Assembly (NCBI GenBank): GCA_934234185.1
Contig: CAKQHO010000078.1
Coordinates: 1 to 15,555, forward strand
Reading direction: 5' to 3'
Origin: an uncultured Psychrobacillus sp.
GTDB lineage: Bacteria; Bacillota; Bacilli; Bacillales_A; Planococcaceae
DNA: 15,555 bases
The notes below the pieces were generated by a model. That model searched no databases. It worked only from the letters and a program-made list of their open reading frames with translations, and was not told the DNA's origin. Below, piece after piece: positions 6,772-13,595 of the stretch. The position numbers and the translations under genes are program-made. Numbering within the stretch: the first letter of the stretch is position 1; each line of letters starts with the position of its first letter.

Positions 6772-6796
6772 ATACCCTGCCCTTATCAAAAAAAAC
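6772..6796 (-). promoter_or_regulatory. Sigma-B-like general-stress promoter of the zinc dehydrogenase gene
   Basis: On the minus strand, GTTTTT (6796-6791), a 13-base spacer and GGGTAT (6777-6772). The Bacillus sigma-B consensus is GTTTAA-N12-14-GGGTAT, so the -10 is exact and the -35 is 4/6. It lies about 37 bases before the start codon. No comparable sigma-A promoter is visible in the same gap. Confidence 0.55.
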
Positions 6797-6827
6797 TGAA
6801 ATTCATTAATTCATATAAAATAATATT

Positions 6828-7322
6828 TTATGGAAGTAATTCTGCATGTACTTCTTTATCTTTTGGGAGGACTGAGAGATTACCATTAGGTTCAAGGATG
6901 ACAGCTTTCACCTGGTCCATGGAAAGGTTCCCATCTTTTCTTGCAGACTGTATAATTTCCTCCTTTTGTATTCTTTCTTTTTTTAAAGCTTTCTCACAAA
7001 ATTTTCCGTTATAAAATAGTAGGGAAGGATCTGCAGTAAGGATATCATCGAGTTTCTTCGACTTTTTAGTGGCTTTAGTGAAAATCCATTGAAGTATTAG
7101 AAGAGTGAGCAAAGCAACAATACCATCAAAAATAGACACTTTTTGATCAAGCATGATAGTGGCTAGAATGGAACCCATTGAAACAGTAACAACGAGGTCG
7201 AAGGCATTTAGTTGGGATAATGATCGCTTTCCAGAAATCCTTAACAGAGAAATTAAAGCCACATAGCCCATTAATCCTAAAAGAGCTATTTTAACAAGAT
7301 TTGTCCAATCTAATGTAAACAT
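6828..7322 (-). CDS. YetF/DUF421 family membrane protein
   Basis: A 164-residue membrane protein with three N-terminal hydrophobic helices (about 9-28, 41-57, 63-82) and a soluble C-terminal domain. The signature GKRSLSQLNAFDLVVTVSMGS at about 31-51 marks the DUF421 (YetF/YdfS/YkjA/YcaP) family. The C-terminal domain contains LLFYNGKF and AVILEPNGNLSVLP, the usual beta-rich region. Some Bacillus members are spore inner-membrane proteins linked to germination; the exact role here is unknown. This is a short member (relatives are often 210-290 aa), but it ends in the normal place. The ATG has AGGAGG 6 bases upstream. A weak sigma-B-like pair (GTTTAT, 13 bases, TGGTAC) lies at 7377-7353 on the minus strand, with low confidence. 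Confidence 0.85.
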   Translation of the reverse strand: MFTLDWTNLVKIALLGLMGYVALISLLRISGKRSLSQLNAFDLVVTVSMGSILATIMLDQKVSIFDGIVALLTLLILQWIFTKATKKSKKLDDILTADPSLLFYNGKFCEKALKKERIQKEEIIQSARKDGNLSMDQVKAVILEPNGNLSVLPKDKEVHAELLP

Positions 7323-7379
7323 GATAACCTCCTAACATTCTTTTATAGTTAGGTACCACTCGGATTAAGAAATAAACAC

Positions 7380-7425
7380 AAAAAAAGCTATCTCATGGTT
7401 ATAAAACGTAAACCAGTGAGAAAGC
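7380..7425 (-). terminator. Terminator downstream of tag
   Basis: On the minus strand, CTCACTGGTT pairs with AACCATGAG (one bulged base), extended by GC/GC at the foot, with a loop of about 10 bases, then seven T residues. It lies 64 bases after the tag stop codon and just before the DUF421 gene. Confidence 0.75.
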
Positions 7426-7488
7426 ACATTATAGATAAGTCTAATCTAGAGATAGACTGTCTCTTATACCCAGGATGAATAGAGTATT

Positions 7489-8055
7489 TTATTTATTAGA
7501 AGGATGGCAGTGACAGTTAGTTGTATGATCGTTAATCATCCCGACAGCTTGTAAAAATGAGTAGCAAATAGTGCTACCAATAAACTTAAAGCCATCTTTT
7601 TTTAATTGTTTACTCATTTTATCGCTTAAATCATTCGAAACAGGGATTTGTCCCACTTCTTCCCACTGGTTTATGATAGGCGTATGTTGGACGAAGCTCC
7701 AAATGTAAGAGGAAAAAGAACCGTGTTTTTCTTTTATCCTAAGGAAAGCTTCAGAATTTGTTACAATGCTTTTTATTTTGAGCTTATTTCGGACAATTCC
7801 TTTGTTGTTCATTAACTCTTCAAGCTTTTTTTCGTCATACAGTACTATTTTATCCGGATCAAATTGATCAAATGCCTCTCGATAATTCTCCCTCTTTTGT
7901 AGAATTGTCCACCAACTAAGTCCAGCCTGAGCCCCCTCTAGACAAAGCATTTCAAATAATTTTCGATCATCTAGAATTGGCGAACCCCACTCTTCATCAT
8001 GATACTTCACATATAAAGGATCTTTTCCCTCTACCCATTGACACCTATTCACCAT
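7489..8055 (-). CDS. tag: DNA-3-methyladenine glycosylase I
   Basis: Base-excision repair enzyme that removes 3-methyladenine from alkylated DNA. It is 188 aa, the usual length for Tag. The structural zinc ligands align with E. coli Tag (Cys4, His17, His175, Cys179) as Cys5, His19, His177 and Cys181, within RCQW, YHDEEWG and NDHTTNC. The base-pocket glutamate is Glu40 in LCLEGAQAGLSW, followed by the family's WW and KRENYREAF segments. The ATG at 8055 is 7 bases after GGGGG. A GTG one codon later would give an N-terminus closer to E. coli, but the ATG has the better spacing. It appears to be monocistronic. Confidence 0.96.
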   Translation of the reverse strand: MVNRCQWVEGKDPLYVKYHDEEWGSPILDDRKLFEMLCLEGAQAGLSWWTILQKRENYREAFDQFDPDKIVLYDEKKLEELMNNKGIVRNKLKIKSIVTNSEAFLRIKEKHGSFSSYIWSFVQHTPIINQWEEVGQIPVSNDLSDKMSKQLKKDGFKFIGSTICYSFLQAVGMINDHTTNCHCHPSNK

Positions 8056-8241
8056 TTTCCATCCCCCTTAATTAGAACGTATATTCTTATTGTAGATGAT
8101 AGATTGAGAAAATAAAACACAAACAACCTTTAAATATAAAATTAATACTTGTGCAAAGAATATAGTGGGGAGGGAGGATAAGTAATCCACTCGTAGAAGG
8201 TTAGAAGTAAAAATGTTTTGATAAATAGGAGGTAAGGTAGC

Positions 8242-8290
8242 AAAAAAACAGGCTATAAACAGACTCAGGTTTGAGTTGTTTATAGCCTGT
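8242..8290 (-). terminator. Strong terminator of the ald-DUF779 operon
   Basis: ACAGGCTATAAAC and GTTTATAGCCTGT are perfect arms. The stem continues inward through ACTCA/TGAGT with one bulged G, about 19 bp in all, with a GGTT loop. On the minus strand it is followed by six T residues. This is the longest hairpin in the window. It lies 28 bases after the DUF779 stop codon. Confidence 0.92.
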
Positions 8291-8318
8291 ATAAAGGAGA
8301 AAAGCGTCTCCTGATTTT

Positions 8319-8681
8319 TTACTGTATAGGTTCTAATTGTTTGCGTTCTTCTTCTGTATAGACACGTGAACGAATATGAAATGCATACTCACCTGTGCTT
8401 TCTAAAGAGAAGGAAGCTCCCATACCTTTTACGACATCCACAATAATTTGAGTATGCTCATAATAGGCAAAATGAGTTCGATGCATGTAATAAGGAGCAT
8501 TTCCGATAGTGCCTATAAGTAAATCACGACTTCCAATATAGAAATCTCCTTGCTTATAGCACATTGGAGCTGAGCCATCACAGCATCCAGCAGATTGAAC
8601 AAACATGATTGCTCCATGCTTTGCTTCAAGCTCTTCTATAAGTGCAAGTGCTGCATCTGTGGCAACTACACGTTTGACCAT
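8319..8681 (-). CDS. DUF779 protein, aldehyde dehydrogenase partner
   Basis: A 120-residue soluble protein of the DUF779 family, which is repeatedly found directly downstream of ExaC/AcoD-type aldehyde dehydrogenases (for example Rv0459 after Rv0458 in M. tuberculosis, from memory). It has the conserved cysteine cluster AGCCDGSAPMC (Cys33, Cys34, Cys41), then GDFYIGSRDLLIG, a His-rich stretch MHRTHFAYYEHTQ, and GMGASFSLESTGEYAF. Cysteines plus histidines suggest metal or redox chemistry, but no activity is established. It starts 21 bases after the ald stop, with only a weak ribosome site (AAGAGA about 10 bases before ATG), so translational coupling to ald is likely. It ends before the strong terminator. 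Confidence 0.88.
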   Translation of the reverse strand: MVKRVVATDAALALIEELEAKHGAIMFVQSAGCCDGSAPMCYKQGDFYIGSRDLLIGTIGNAPYYMHRTHFAYYEHTQIIVDVVKGMGASFSLESTGEYAFHIRSRVYTEEERKQLEPIQ

Positions 8682-8702
8682 TATCTGTTCATCTCTTTTC
8701 TA

Positions 8703-10223
8703 TTAGAAGAATCCCATAGCTGATTTATTGTAACCAACTAGTAAACATTTAGTTTGTTGATAGTGTTCAAGCATCATTAAGTGGTTTTCACGACCGATAC
8801 CTGATTGTTTGACTCCACCGAATGCAGCATGAGCTGGGTATTGGTGGTAAGTGTTTGTCCAAACACGTCCAGCTTGGATTGCACGTCCTGCACGGTAGGC
8901 AGTATCAATATTACGAGACCAAACACCAGCGCCTAGACCAAATTCTGAGTCATTAGCAATTTCCATCGCTTCGTCGAAGTCTTTGAAAGTAGTTAATGAA
9001 AGTACTGGACCAAAGATTTCTTCTTGGAAGATGCGCATTTTGTTGTTTCCTTTGAATACTGTAGGAGCAACATAGTAACCGCCTTCTTGGTCACCGTCTA
9101 GTTTGTTTTGAGTTCCACCGATTAATAGCTCAGCGCCTTCTTCTTTACCAATTTCAATGTAAGAAAGAATTTTTTCTAATTGTTGGCTAGAAGCTTGAGC
9201 ACCCATCATTACTTCAGTATCAAGTGGGTTACCGATTTTAATAGCTTTGATGCGTTCTAATGCACGCTCCATGAATTTTTCATAGATAGATTCTTGAACA
9301 AGTGCACGAGAAGGGCATGTACAAATTTCACCAGAGTTTAGTGCAAATAATACTAATCCTTCAATAGCTTTGTCTAGGTATTCATCATCTGCATCCATAA
9401 TATCTTCGAAGAAGATGTTAGGTGATTTTCCGCCTAGCTCTAAAGTTACAGGAATAATGTTTTCAGTAGCATATTGCATGATAAGACGGCCAACACCAGT
9501 TGATCCAGTGAAAGCTACTTTGTTGATACGTGGGTTAGTTGCTAGTGGTTTACCTACTTCCACTCCGAAACCGTTTACAACGTTAATAACACCTTTTGGT
9601 AATAAATCTTGGATTAGATCGATTAAGAACATAATAGAAGCTGGAGTTTGCTCAGCTGGTTTTAATACGATTGTGTTACCTGCAGCTAAAGCAGGAGCAA
9701 TTTTCCAAACTGCCATAAGTAATGGGAAGTTCCAAGGAATAATTTGACCTACAACACCGATTGGCTCATGGAAGTGATAAGCTACTGTATCGTTATCGAT
9801 TTGGCTGATGCCACCTTCTTGCGCACGGATTGCTCCAGCGAAATAGCGGAAGTGGTCAATTGCCAATGGAATATCAGCGTTTAATGTTTCACGTACTGCT
9901 TTACCATTGTCCCATGTTTCTGCAACAGCGATTTTTTCTAAGTTTGCTTCCATACGGTCAGCAATTTTGTTAAGGATAATTGCACGGTAAGCAACAGTTG
10001 TTTTAGCCCAAGCATCTTTTGCAGCATGTGCAGCATCTAAAGCTAATTCTATATCAGCTTCTGTAGAGCGTGCTGCTGAAGTGAAGACTTTACCTGTAAT
10101 AGGAGATTTCACATCAAAGTAAACTCCATTTACTGGAGCAACCCATTCGCCACCGATAAAGTTATCGTAGCGCTCTTTGAAGTTTACAATAGCGCCTTCT
10201 GTATTAGGATTTGCATATATCAT
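8703..10223 (-). CDS. Aldehyde dehydrogenase, ExaC/AcoD (acetaldehyde dehydrogenase II) type
   Basis: A 506-residue NAD-dependent enzyme oxidising acetaldehyde and related aldehydes to acids in the cytosol. Key residues are Asn165 in IPWNFP, the cofactor-binding FTGSTGVG (238-245), the general base Glu262 in LELGGKSP, and the nucleophile Cys301 in GEICTCPSR. The CTCPSR form, and the ending NTYHQYPAHAAFGGVKQSGIGRE, are typical of the ExaC/AcoD group used in ethanol and acetoin catabolism. The DUF779 gene follows in the same operon. Codon choice looks more biased (many GCT, GGT, CGT and AAC codons) than in neighbouring genes, suggesting high expression. The ATG at 10223 has AAAAGGAG 9 bases upstream. 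I see no sigma-54 (-24/-12) promoter, which some relatives use. Confidence 0.95.
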   Translation of the reverse strand: MIYANPNTEGAIVNFKERYDNFIGGEWVAPVNGVYFDVKSPITGKVFTSAARSTEADIELALDAAHAAKDAWAKTTVAYRAIILNKIADRMEANLEKIAVAETWDNGKAVRETLNADIPLAIDHFRYFAGAIRAQEGGISQIDNDTVAYHFHEPIGVVGQIIPWNFPLLMAVWKIAPALAAGNTIVLKPAEQTPASIMFLIDLIQDLLPKGVINVVNGFGVEVGKPLATNPRINKVAFTGSTGVGRLIMQYATENIIPVTLELGGKSPNIFFEDIMDADDEYLDKAIEGLVLFALNSGEICTCPSRALVQESIYEKFMERALERIKAIKIGNPLDTEVMMGAQASSQQLEKILSYIEIGKEEGAELLIGGTQNKLDGDQEGGYYVAPTVFKGNNKMRIFQEEIFGPVLSLTTFKDFDEAMEIANDSEFGLGAGVWSRNIDTAYRAGRAIQAGRVWTNTYHQYPAHAAFGGVKQSGIGRENHLMMLEHYQQTKCLLVGYNKSAMGFF

Positions 10224-10634
10224 ATATAACTACTCCTTTTATATTTGATTTGTTAGTCGTCTGACATCTCAGCGATAATTTCATCATGCAATATAAATAT
10301 TCGAAAAGCAAGTAGATAATTTATGATTTATCCAAGTAGAACTTTTTAAAAAATTTATAAGATTTGATTTATGTATAGTATATATATTGTCAGAACCTTA
10401 AAACCTGATATATAACATAAAATAGTTGCATACATAGACTATGAATTAGGTGTTATAGGACAATAAGTTTGTTTATTTATTAGTATTATCTTATAAATAT
10501 TCATAAAGGAAGTAGTAAGGTAATTATTTACCTCATTTCTAAAAAAGAATATAACTAGAAATTTTAACTAATTTTTTGTAAGTAGTTAAGTCCAGTAGTG
10601 AGATTGATTAAAGAGGAAAGTAGGGAGAACTTAT
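10224..10634. other. AT-rich gene-free region upstream of ald
   Basis: About 410 bases with no credible coding frame. It probably holds the ald promoter and control sites, but I cannot name a confident -35/-10 pair. I looked for and did not find GG-N10-GC (sigma-54), a cre site or a Rex site. Dyads seen: AGGTAA-N4-TTACCT (10518-10533), TTAACTA-N12-TAGTTAA (10564-10589) and TCAG-N11-CTGA (10390-10408). Any of these could be an operator. In a region this AT-rich, chance matches are common. Confidence 0.5.
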
Positions 10635-10672
10635 AAAAAAGAAGACAACAACCCGACGGACTGCTGTCTTCT
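10635..10672 (-). terminator. Terminator of the rlmD-DUF1456 operon
   Basis: On the minus strand, AGAAGACAGCAG pairs with TTGTTGTCTTCT (12 bp, two G-U) around a 9-base loop, followed by TTTTT. It begins 7 bases after the DUF1456 stop codon. Confidence 0.88.
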
Positions 10673-10679
10673 CTATTTG

Positions 10680-11162
10680 TTATAATTCACGATTTTTAAT
10701 AGCTAGACCCTTTAAAAAATTTCGGGCAAATTTATCTCCGCACTCCTTGTAATTACGATGACCTTCTTTTCGAAGGATAGCTCCTAATTCACTTTTCGTA
10801 ATAGCAATACGAGCCTCTTCAAATATTTCCATCATGTCATCGCTAGTTAGTGAGAGAGCAATTTTCACCTTTTTTAGGAGCATATTGTTTACGCTTTCTG
10901 TCGAGGTGGAAGGAGCAGGCTGTCCAGCGTTATTATTCTGGACACCTCTTTTATATACGATTAAACCGTTTAAAAATGATTCCATCATTTTATTATTACA
11001 TTTAATCATATCCTGTTCTTCGTCCTCATCAACTTTAGTGAGCATTTCAATAATATCTGCTTTTGAAATTTCTATTCCGCCCAGCTTGAATATTTCTACC
11101 ATTTCTTGATTTTTTATATCAAGTGCATATCTTAAGCGTCTTAGTATATCGTTGTTTTCCAT
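10680..11162 (-). CDS. DUF1456 (YehS-like) protein, two tandem repeats
   Basis: A 160-residue cytosolic protein of unknown function, of the same family and length as E. coli YehS. It consists of two homologous units: residues about 3-72 (NDILRRLRYALDI, MVEIFKLGGIEISKADIIEML, then FLNGLIVYKRG) and about 92-156 (NNMLLKKVKIALSL, MMEIFEEARIAITKSELGAIL, then FLKGLAIKNR). A Pro/Ser/Thr-rich linker joins them (about 80-90). Each unit looks like a small helical domain. It starts 20 bases after the rlmD stop codon with a strong AAGGAGG, so the two are co-transcribed. A link to RNA or ribosomes is possible from context only. Confidence 0.88.
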   Translation of the reverse strand: MENNDILRRLRYALDIKNQEMVEIFKLGGIEISKADIIEMLTKVDEDEEQDMIKCNNKMMESFLNGLIVYKRGVQNNNAGQPAPSTSTESVNNMLLKKVKIALSLTSDDMMEIFEEARIAITKSELGAILRKEGHRNYKECGDKFARNFLKGLAIKNREL

Positions 11163-11182
11163 GTGAGTAGTCCTCCTTAGAC

Positions 11183-12565
11183 TTATTTGTTTTCTTTAAG
11201 CTTTAATAGAGTTACACATTCTATATGGCTTGTCTGAGGAAACATGTCTAGTGGTTGTATATATGCTATCTCGTAGCTCTTAGATAAGCTTTTTAAATCC
11301 TTAGCTAATGTAGAGGGATTACAGGAAGTATAGACAAAGCGCTTTGGTTTTATTTCTAGCACAGTTTGAATAAATTCCTGGTCTAATCCTGTACGAGGAG
11401 GATCTACAGTAAGAACATCAGGTATGAAGCCTTCGCTCTTCCATTTTTTTAGCCATTTTTTAGCTGGTCCATGTACATAGGTTGTATTATTATAGCCATT
11501 TCGTTTAGCATTTCTTTTGGCATCTGCAACTGATTCCTCAATGATATCCATTCCGCGGACTTCCTTAGCATTTTTTGCAAGCCATAAGCCGATTGTTCCA
11601 ACTCCGCAATAAGCATCTACTACTGATTCTTTTCCTGTTAATTCAGCAGCCTTTTCGATTTCATTATACAAATGCTCTGTTTGGGCAGGGTTAAGTTGGA
11701 AGAACGCTCTTGCAGATAGGTCAAATGCCAATTCACCAAGCTGTTCATGAATAGTTTCTTTGCCAAAAAGGTTGTAAGTCGTATCTCCAAATATAAGGGA
11801 GGTTTTCTCATTATTAATATTTTGACTGATTGAAACGATATTTGAATCAATTTTACGAATCATTTGAACTAGCGCTTCTTTATGAGGCATTTTCTTTTGG
11901 GTTGTGACAAGTGTTACTTGTATTTGCCCTGTTTTCATCCCTGTTCTAACTACAATGGTTCGAACAATACCCTTAGGATTTTTTTCATCGAAAATTGGAA
12001 TATTTAATTGTTGTAAGTAAGCCTTTATTTCATTTGTGATTTTGGTAGTAGCAGGGTGCTGAACCATACATTCATTTATATCAATTAACTTGTTGGATCC
12101 CTCTGCATAGAGACCAGCAATGACATCTCTACCTAATTGCTTTGTTTGGAACTGGCTTTTGTTGCGGTAAAGCCACGGGTTCTCCATGCCAATTGTTTGT
12201 TTTACTTCGATAGAGGGCACTAACTCTTTTACATAACGCTCTAACGCCTGTATAACAATATCCCTTTTCTCGATAAGCTCACGCTCATAGGTCATATGCT
12301 GGAGTTGACAGCCACCACATGCATCATAAACCGGGCATGGGGGTACTACTCGATCTGGAGAAGCTTGTCTAATTTTCTTAATTTTTGCCTCTGCATATTT
12401 AGGTGTAGCGTTAGTTACCTGTGCGATTACAACTTCTCCTGGTAGGGCTCCTTTAACGAAAATGACATTCCGTTTAAAAAAGCCAACCCCTTCTCCATTA
12501 ATACCCAGTCTTTTTATAGTAAGAGGAAATTCCTGACCGACTTCAATAATCGTTTGTTCCTTCAT
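11183..12565 (-). CDS. rlmD: 23S rRNA uracil-C5 methyltransferase, RlmD/RumA family
   Basis: A 460-residue S-adenosylmethionine-dependent enzyme of the TrmA/RumA family, which makes 5-methyluridine in 23S rRNA. Residues about 7-65 form the TRAM RNA-binding domain. The [4Fe-4S] cysteines are Cys77, Cys83, Cys86 and Cys166 (CPVYDACGGC and NECMVQH). The SAM site is VVDAYCGVGTIG (315-326), followed by VDPPRTG (387-393). The catalytic nucleophile is Cys415 in TSCNPSTL and the proton-abstracting residue is Glu449 in HIEC. B. subtilis has two relatives, YefA (RlmCD, which modifies U747 and U1939) and YfjO. The N-terminus (LTIKRLGINGEGVG) and the pdaA neighbourhood favour the YfjO type, so the exact target uridine is uncertain. 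ATG at 12565 with AAAGGA 9 bases upstream. Confidence 0.93.
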   Translation of the reverse strand: MKEQTIIEVGQEFPLTIKRLGINGEGVGFFKRNVIFVKGALPGEVVIAQVTNATPKYAEAKIKKIRQASPDRVVPPCPVYDACGGCQLQHMTYERELIEKRDIVIQALERYVKELVPSIEVKQTIGMENPWLYRNKSQFQTKQLGRDVIAGLYAEGSNKLIDINECMVQHPATTKITNEIKAYLQQLNIPIFDEKNPKGIVRTIVVRTGMKTGQIQVTLVTTQKKMPHKEALVQMIRKIDSNIVSISQNINNEKTSLIFGDTTYNLFGKETIHEQLGELAFDLSARAFFQLNPAQTEHLYNEIEKAAELTGKESVVDAYCGVGTIGLWLAKNAKEVRGMDIIEESVADAKRNAKRNGYNNTTYVHGPAKKWLKKWKSEGFIPDVLTVDPPRTGLDQEFIQTVLEIKPKRFVYTSCNPSTLAKDLKSLSKSYEIAYIQPLDMFPQTSHIECVTLLKLKENK

Positions 12566-12594
12566 TTGTTCACGTCCTTTTTAACCAATAAGAA

Positions 12595-12624
12595 AGTATA
12601 ACTTGAATATACACATACTAGCAA
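12595..12624 (-). promoter_or_regulatory. Probable sigma-A promoter of rlmD-DUF1456
   Basis: On the minus strand, TTGCTA (12624-12619), an 18-base spacer and TATACT (12600-12595). The -10 matches 5/6 and the -35 matches 4/6. It lies between the pdaA terminator and the rlmD start, about 30 bases from the ATG. Confidence 0.5.
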
Positions 12625-12666
12625 GAGAAAAGAATTTTAGGAAAACACAAGTTTAGGGATAATCAT

Positions 12667-12697
12667 TAAAAATAGCTCCCATAAAAAGGGAGCTATT
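12667..12697 (-). terminator. Terminator of pdaA
   Basis: Perfect 10-bp stem AATAGCTCCC/GGGAGCTATT with a 7-base loop, followed on the minus strand by TTTAATG. The inverted repeat starts 7 bases after the pdaA stop codon. Confidence 0.85.
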
Positions 12698-12704
12698 ACT
12701 GAAA

Positions 12705-13511
12705 TTATTGAGGAATTGTATAAGAAGGAAGGTTTGTTTTAGTTAAATTCAAATCCTCAATTTTTCCAAAGGTATATCCTCTTTTTCGAGCTTCAGATAT
12801 AAAAGCTGGAAGTCCTTCTGCATTATCAGGTGACACAGTATGCATGAGGATTATAGCACCTGGATGAATTTGTGTTATAAGTTCGTTATAAGCATATTGA
12901 CCGCCTTTCTTCTGATCTCTATGCCAGTCAATAAAGGCCACTGACCAAAAGAAATGTTGATATCCTTCTTCCAGTGCTGCCTCCAATACTTCCTCATCAA
13001 AAATTCCTTCTGGTGGTCTTGTTACAGTAGTGCGCTCTAAAGAAGTAAGTTCCTTCAAACGATTATCAAACTTTTTAAGCTCTTGCTGGATTTGATCTTT
13101 AGAAAGCCTTGCTAAATTTGGATGTCCATAAGAATGATTGCCTATTTGATGGCCATCAGCTATCATTCGTTTAACAAGGTCAGTTGCACTCTCTAAATAA
13201 TGACCTGTTAAAAAAAACGTAGCACTAATGTTTTCTTTCTTGAGAGTGTCTAAGATACTTTCGGTATGCCCATTTTCATAGCCGTTATCGAATGTAAGAT
13301 AAATAACCTTCTTATCTGCTGGACCTTTATAAAAGGCTCCATATTTTTCAAGTAAGGCATCAAGCTCCGCCCCTGCCTCAGGTGGTACTTCATCTCTTGC
13401 TTTTTTAAATCCCCAGTGTATTTCTTTTGCTTCAGCTGAAAATGGCTGATAGGCAATGCCTATACTAAAGACTAATGCAGCCAAAATAATTCCAATAACA
13501 TGCGATTTCAT
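12705..13511 (-). CDS. pdaA: Polysaccharide deacetylase PdaA (spore cortex muramic-lactam synthesis)
   Basis: A 268-residue exported enzyme that removes the acetyl group from N-acetylmuramic acid, allowing muramic delta-lactam formation in the spore cortex; the lactam is needed for germination. The signal peptide covers about residues 1-28 (charged start, hydrophobic 5-20, AEA near the cut). The NodB domain has the PdaA-specific motif 1 TFDNGYENG (Asp75), the zinc histidines His126 and His130 in NHSYGH, Arg165 in TRPPEG, and His224 in LMHT. TFDNGY in place of TFDDGP separates PdaA from general chitooligosaccharide deacetylases. The length matches B. subtilis PdaA (263). ATG with GAAAGGAG 10 bases upstream. 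The terminator of the preceding gene ends only 37 bases before the start, and I find no clear sigma-G promoter in that space. Confidence 0.95.
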   Translation of the reverse strand: MKSHVIGIILAALVFSIGIAYQPFSAEAKEIHWGFKKARDEVPPEAGAELDALLEKYGAFYKGPADKKVIYLTFDNGYENGHTESILDTLKKENISATFFLTGHYLESATDLVKRMIADGHQIGNHSYGHPNLARLSKDQIQQELKKFDNRLKELTSLERTTVTRPPEGIFDEEVLEAALEEGYQHFFWSVAFIDWHRDQKKGGQYAYNELITQIHPGAIILMHTVSPDNAEGLPAFISEARKRGYTFGKIEDLNLTKTNLPSYTIPQ

Positions 13512-13547
13512 TATAGTAAGACTCCTTTCAAAAGTTTCACAAACACC

Positions 13548-13584
13548 AAAAAGGGTGCAACTCTATTTTTCATAGGTTGCACCC
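13548..13584 (-). terminator. Terminator of the TIGR01777 epimerase gene
   Basis: GGGTGCAAC (13553-13561) and GTTGCACCC (13576-13584) form a perfect 9-bp stem, with an extra CTAT/ATAG pairing inside. On the minus strand it is followed by five T residues. It lies 11 bases after the stop codon. Confidence 0.9.
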
Positions 13585-13595
13585 AAAGACGATTT

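Noticed and set aside
8056..8241. Purine-rich gap with AGGAGG-like sites on plus (8172-8177, 8228-8233)
   Set aside because: No start codon at a usable distance begins an open frame, and no stable RNA fold other than the terminator at 8242-8290 is seen.
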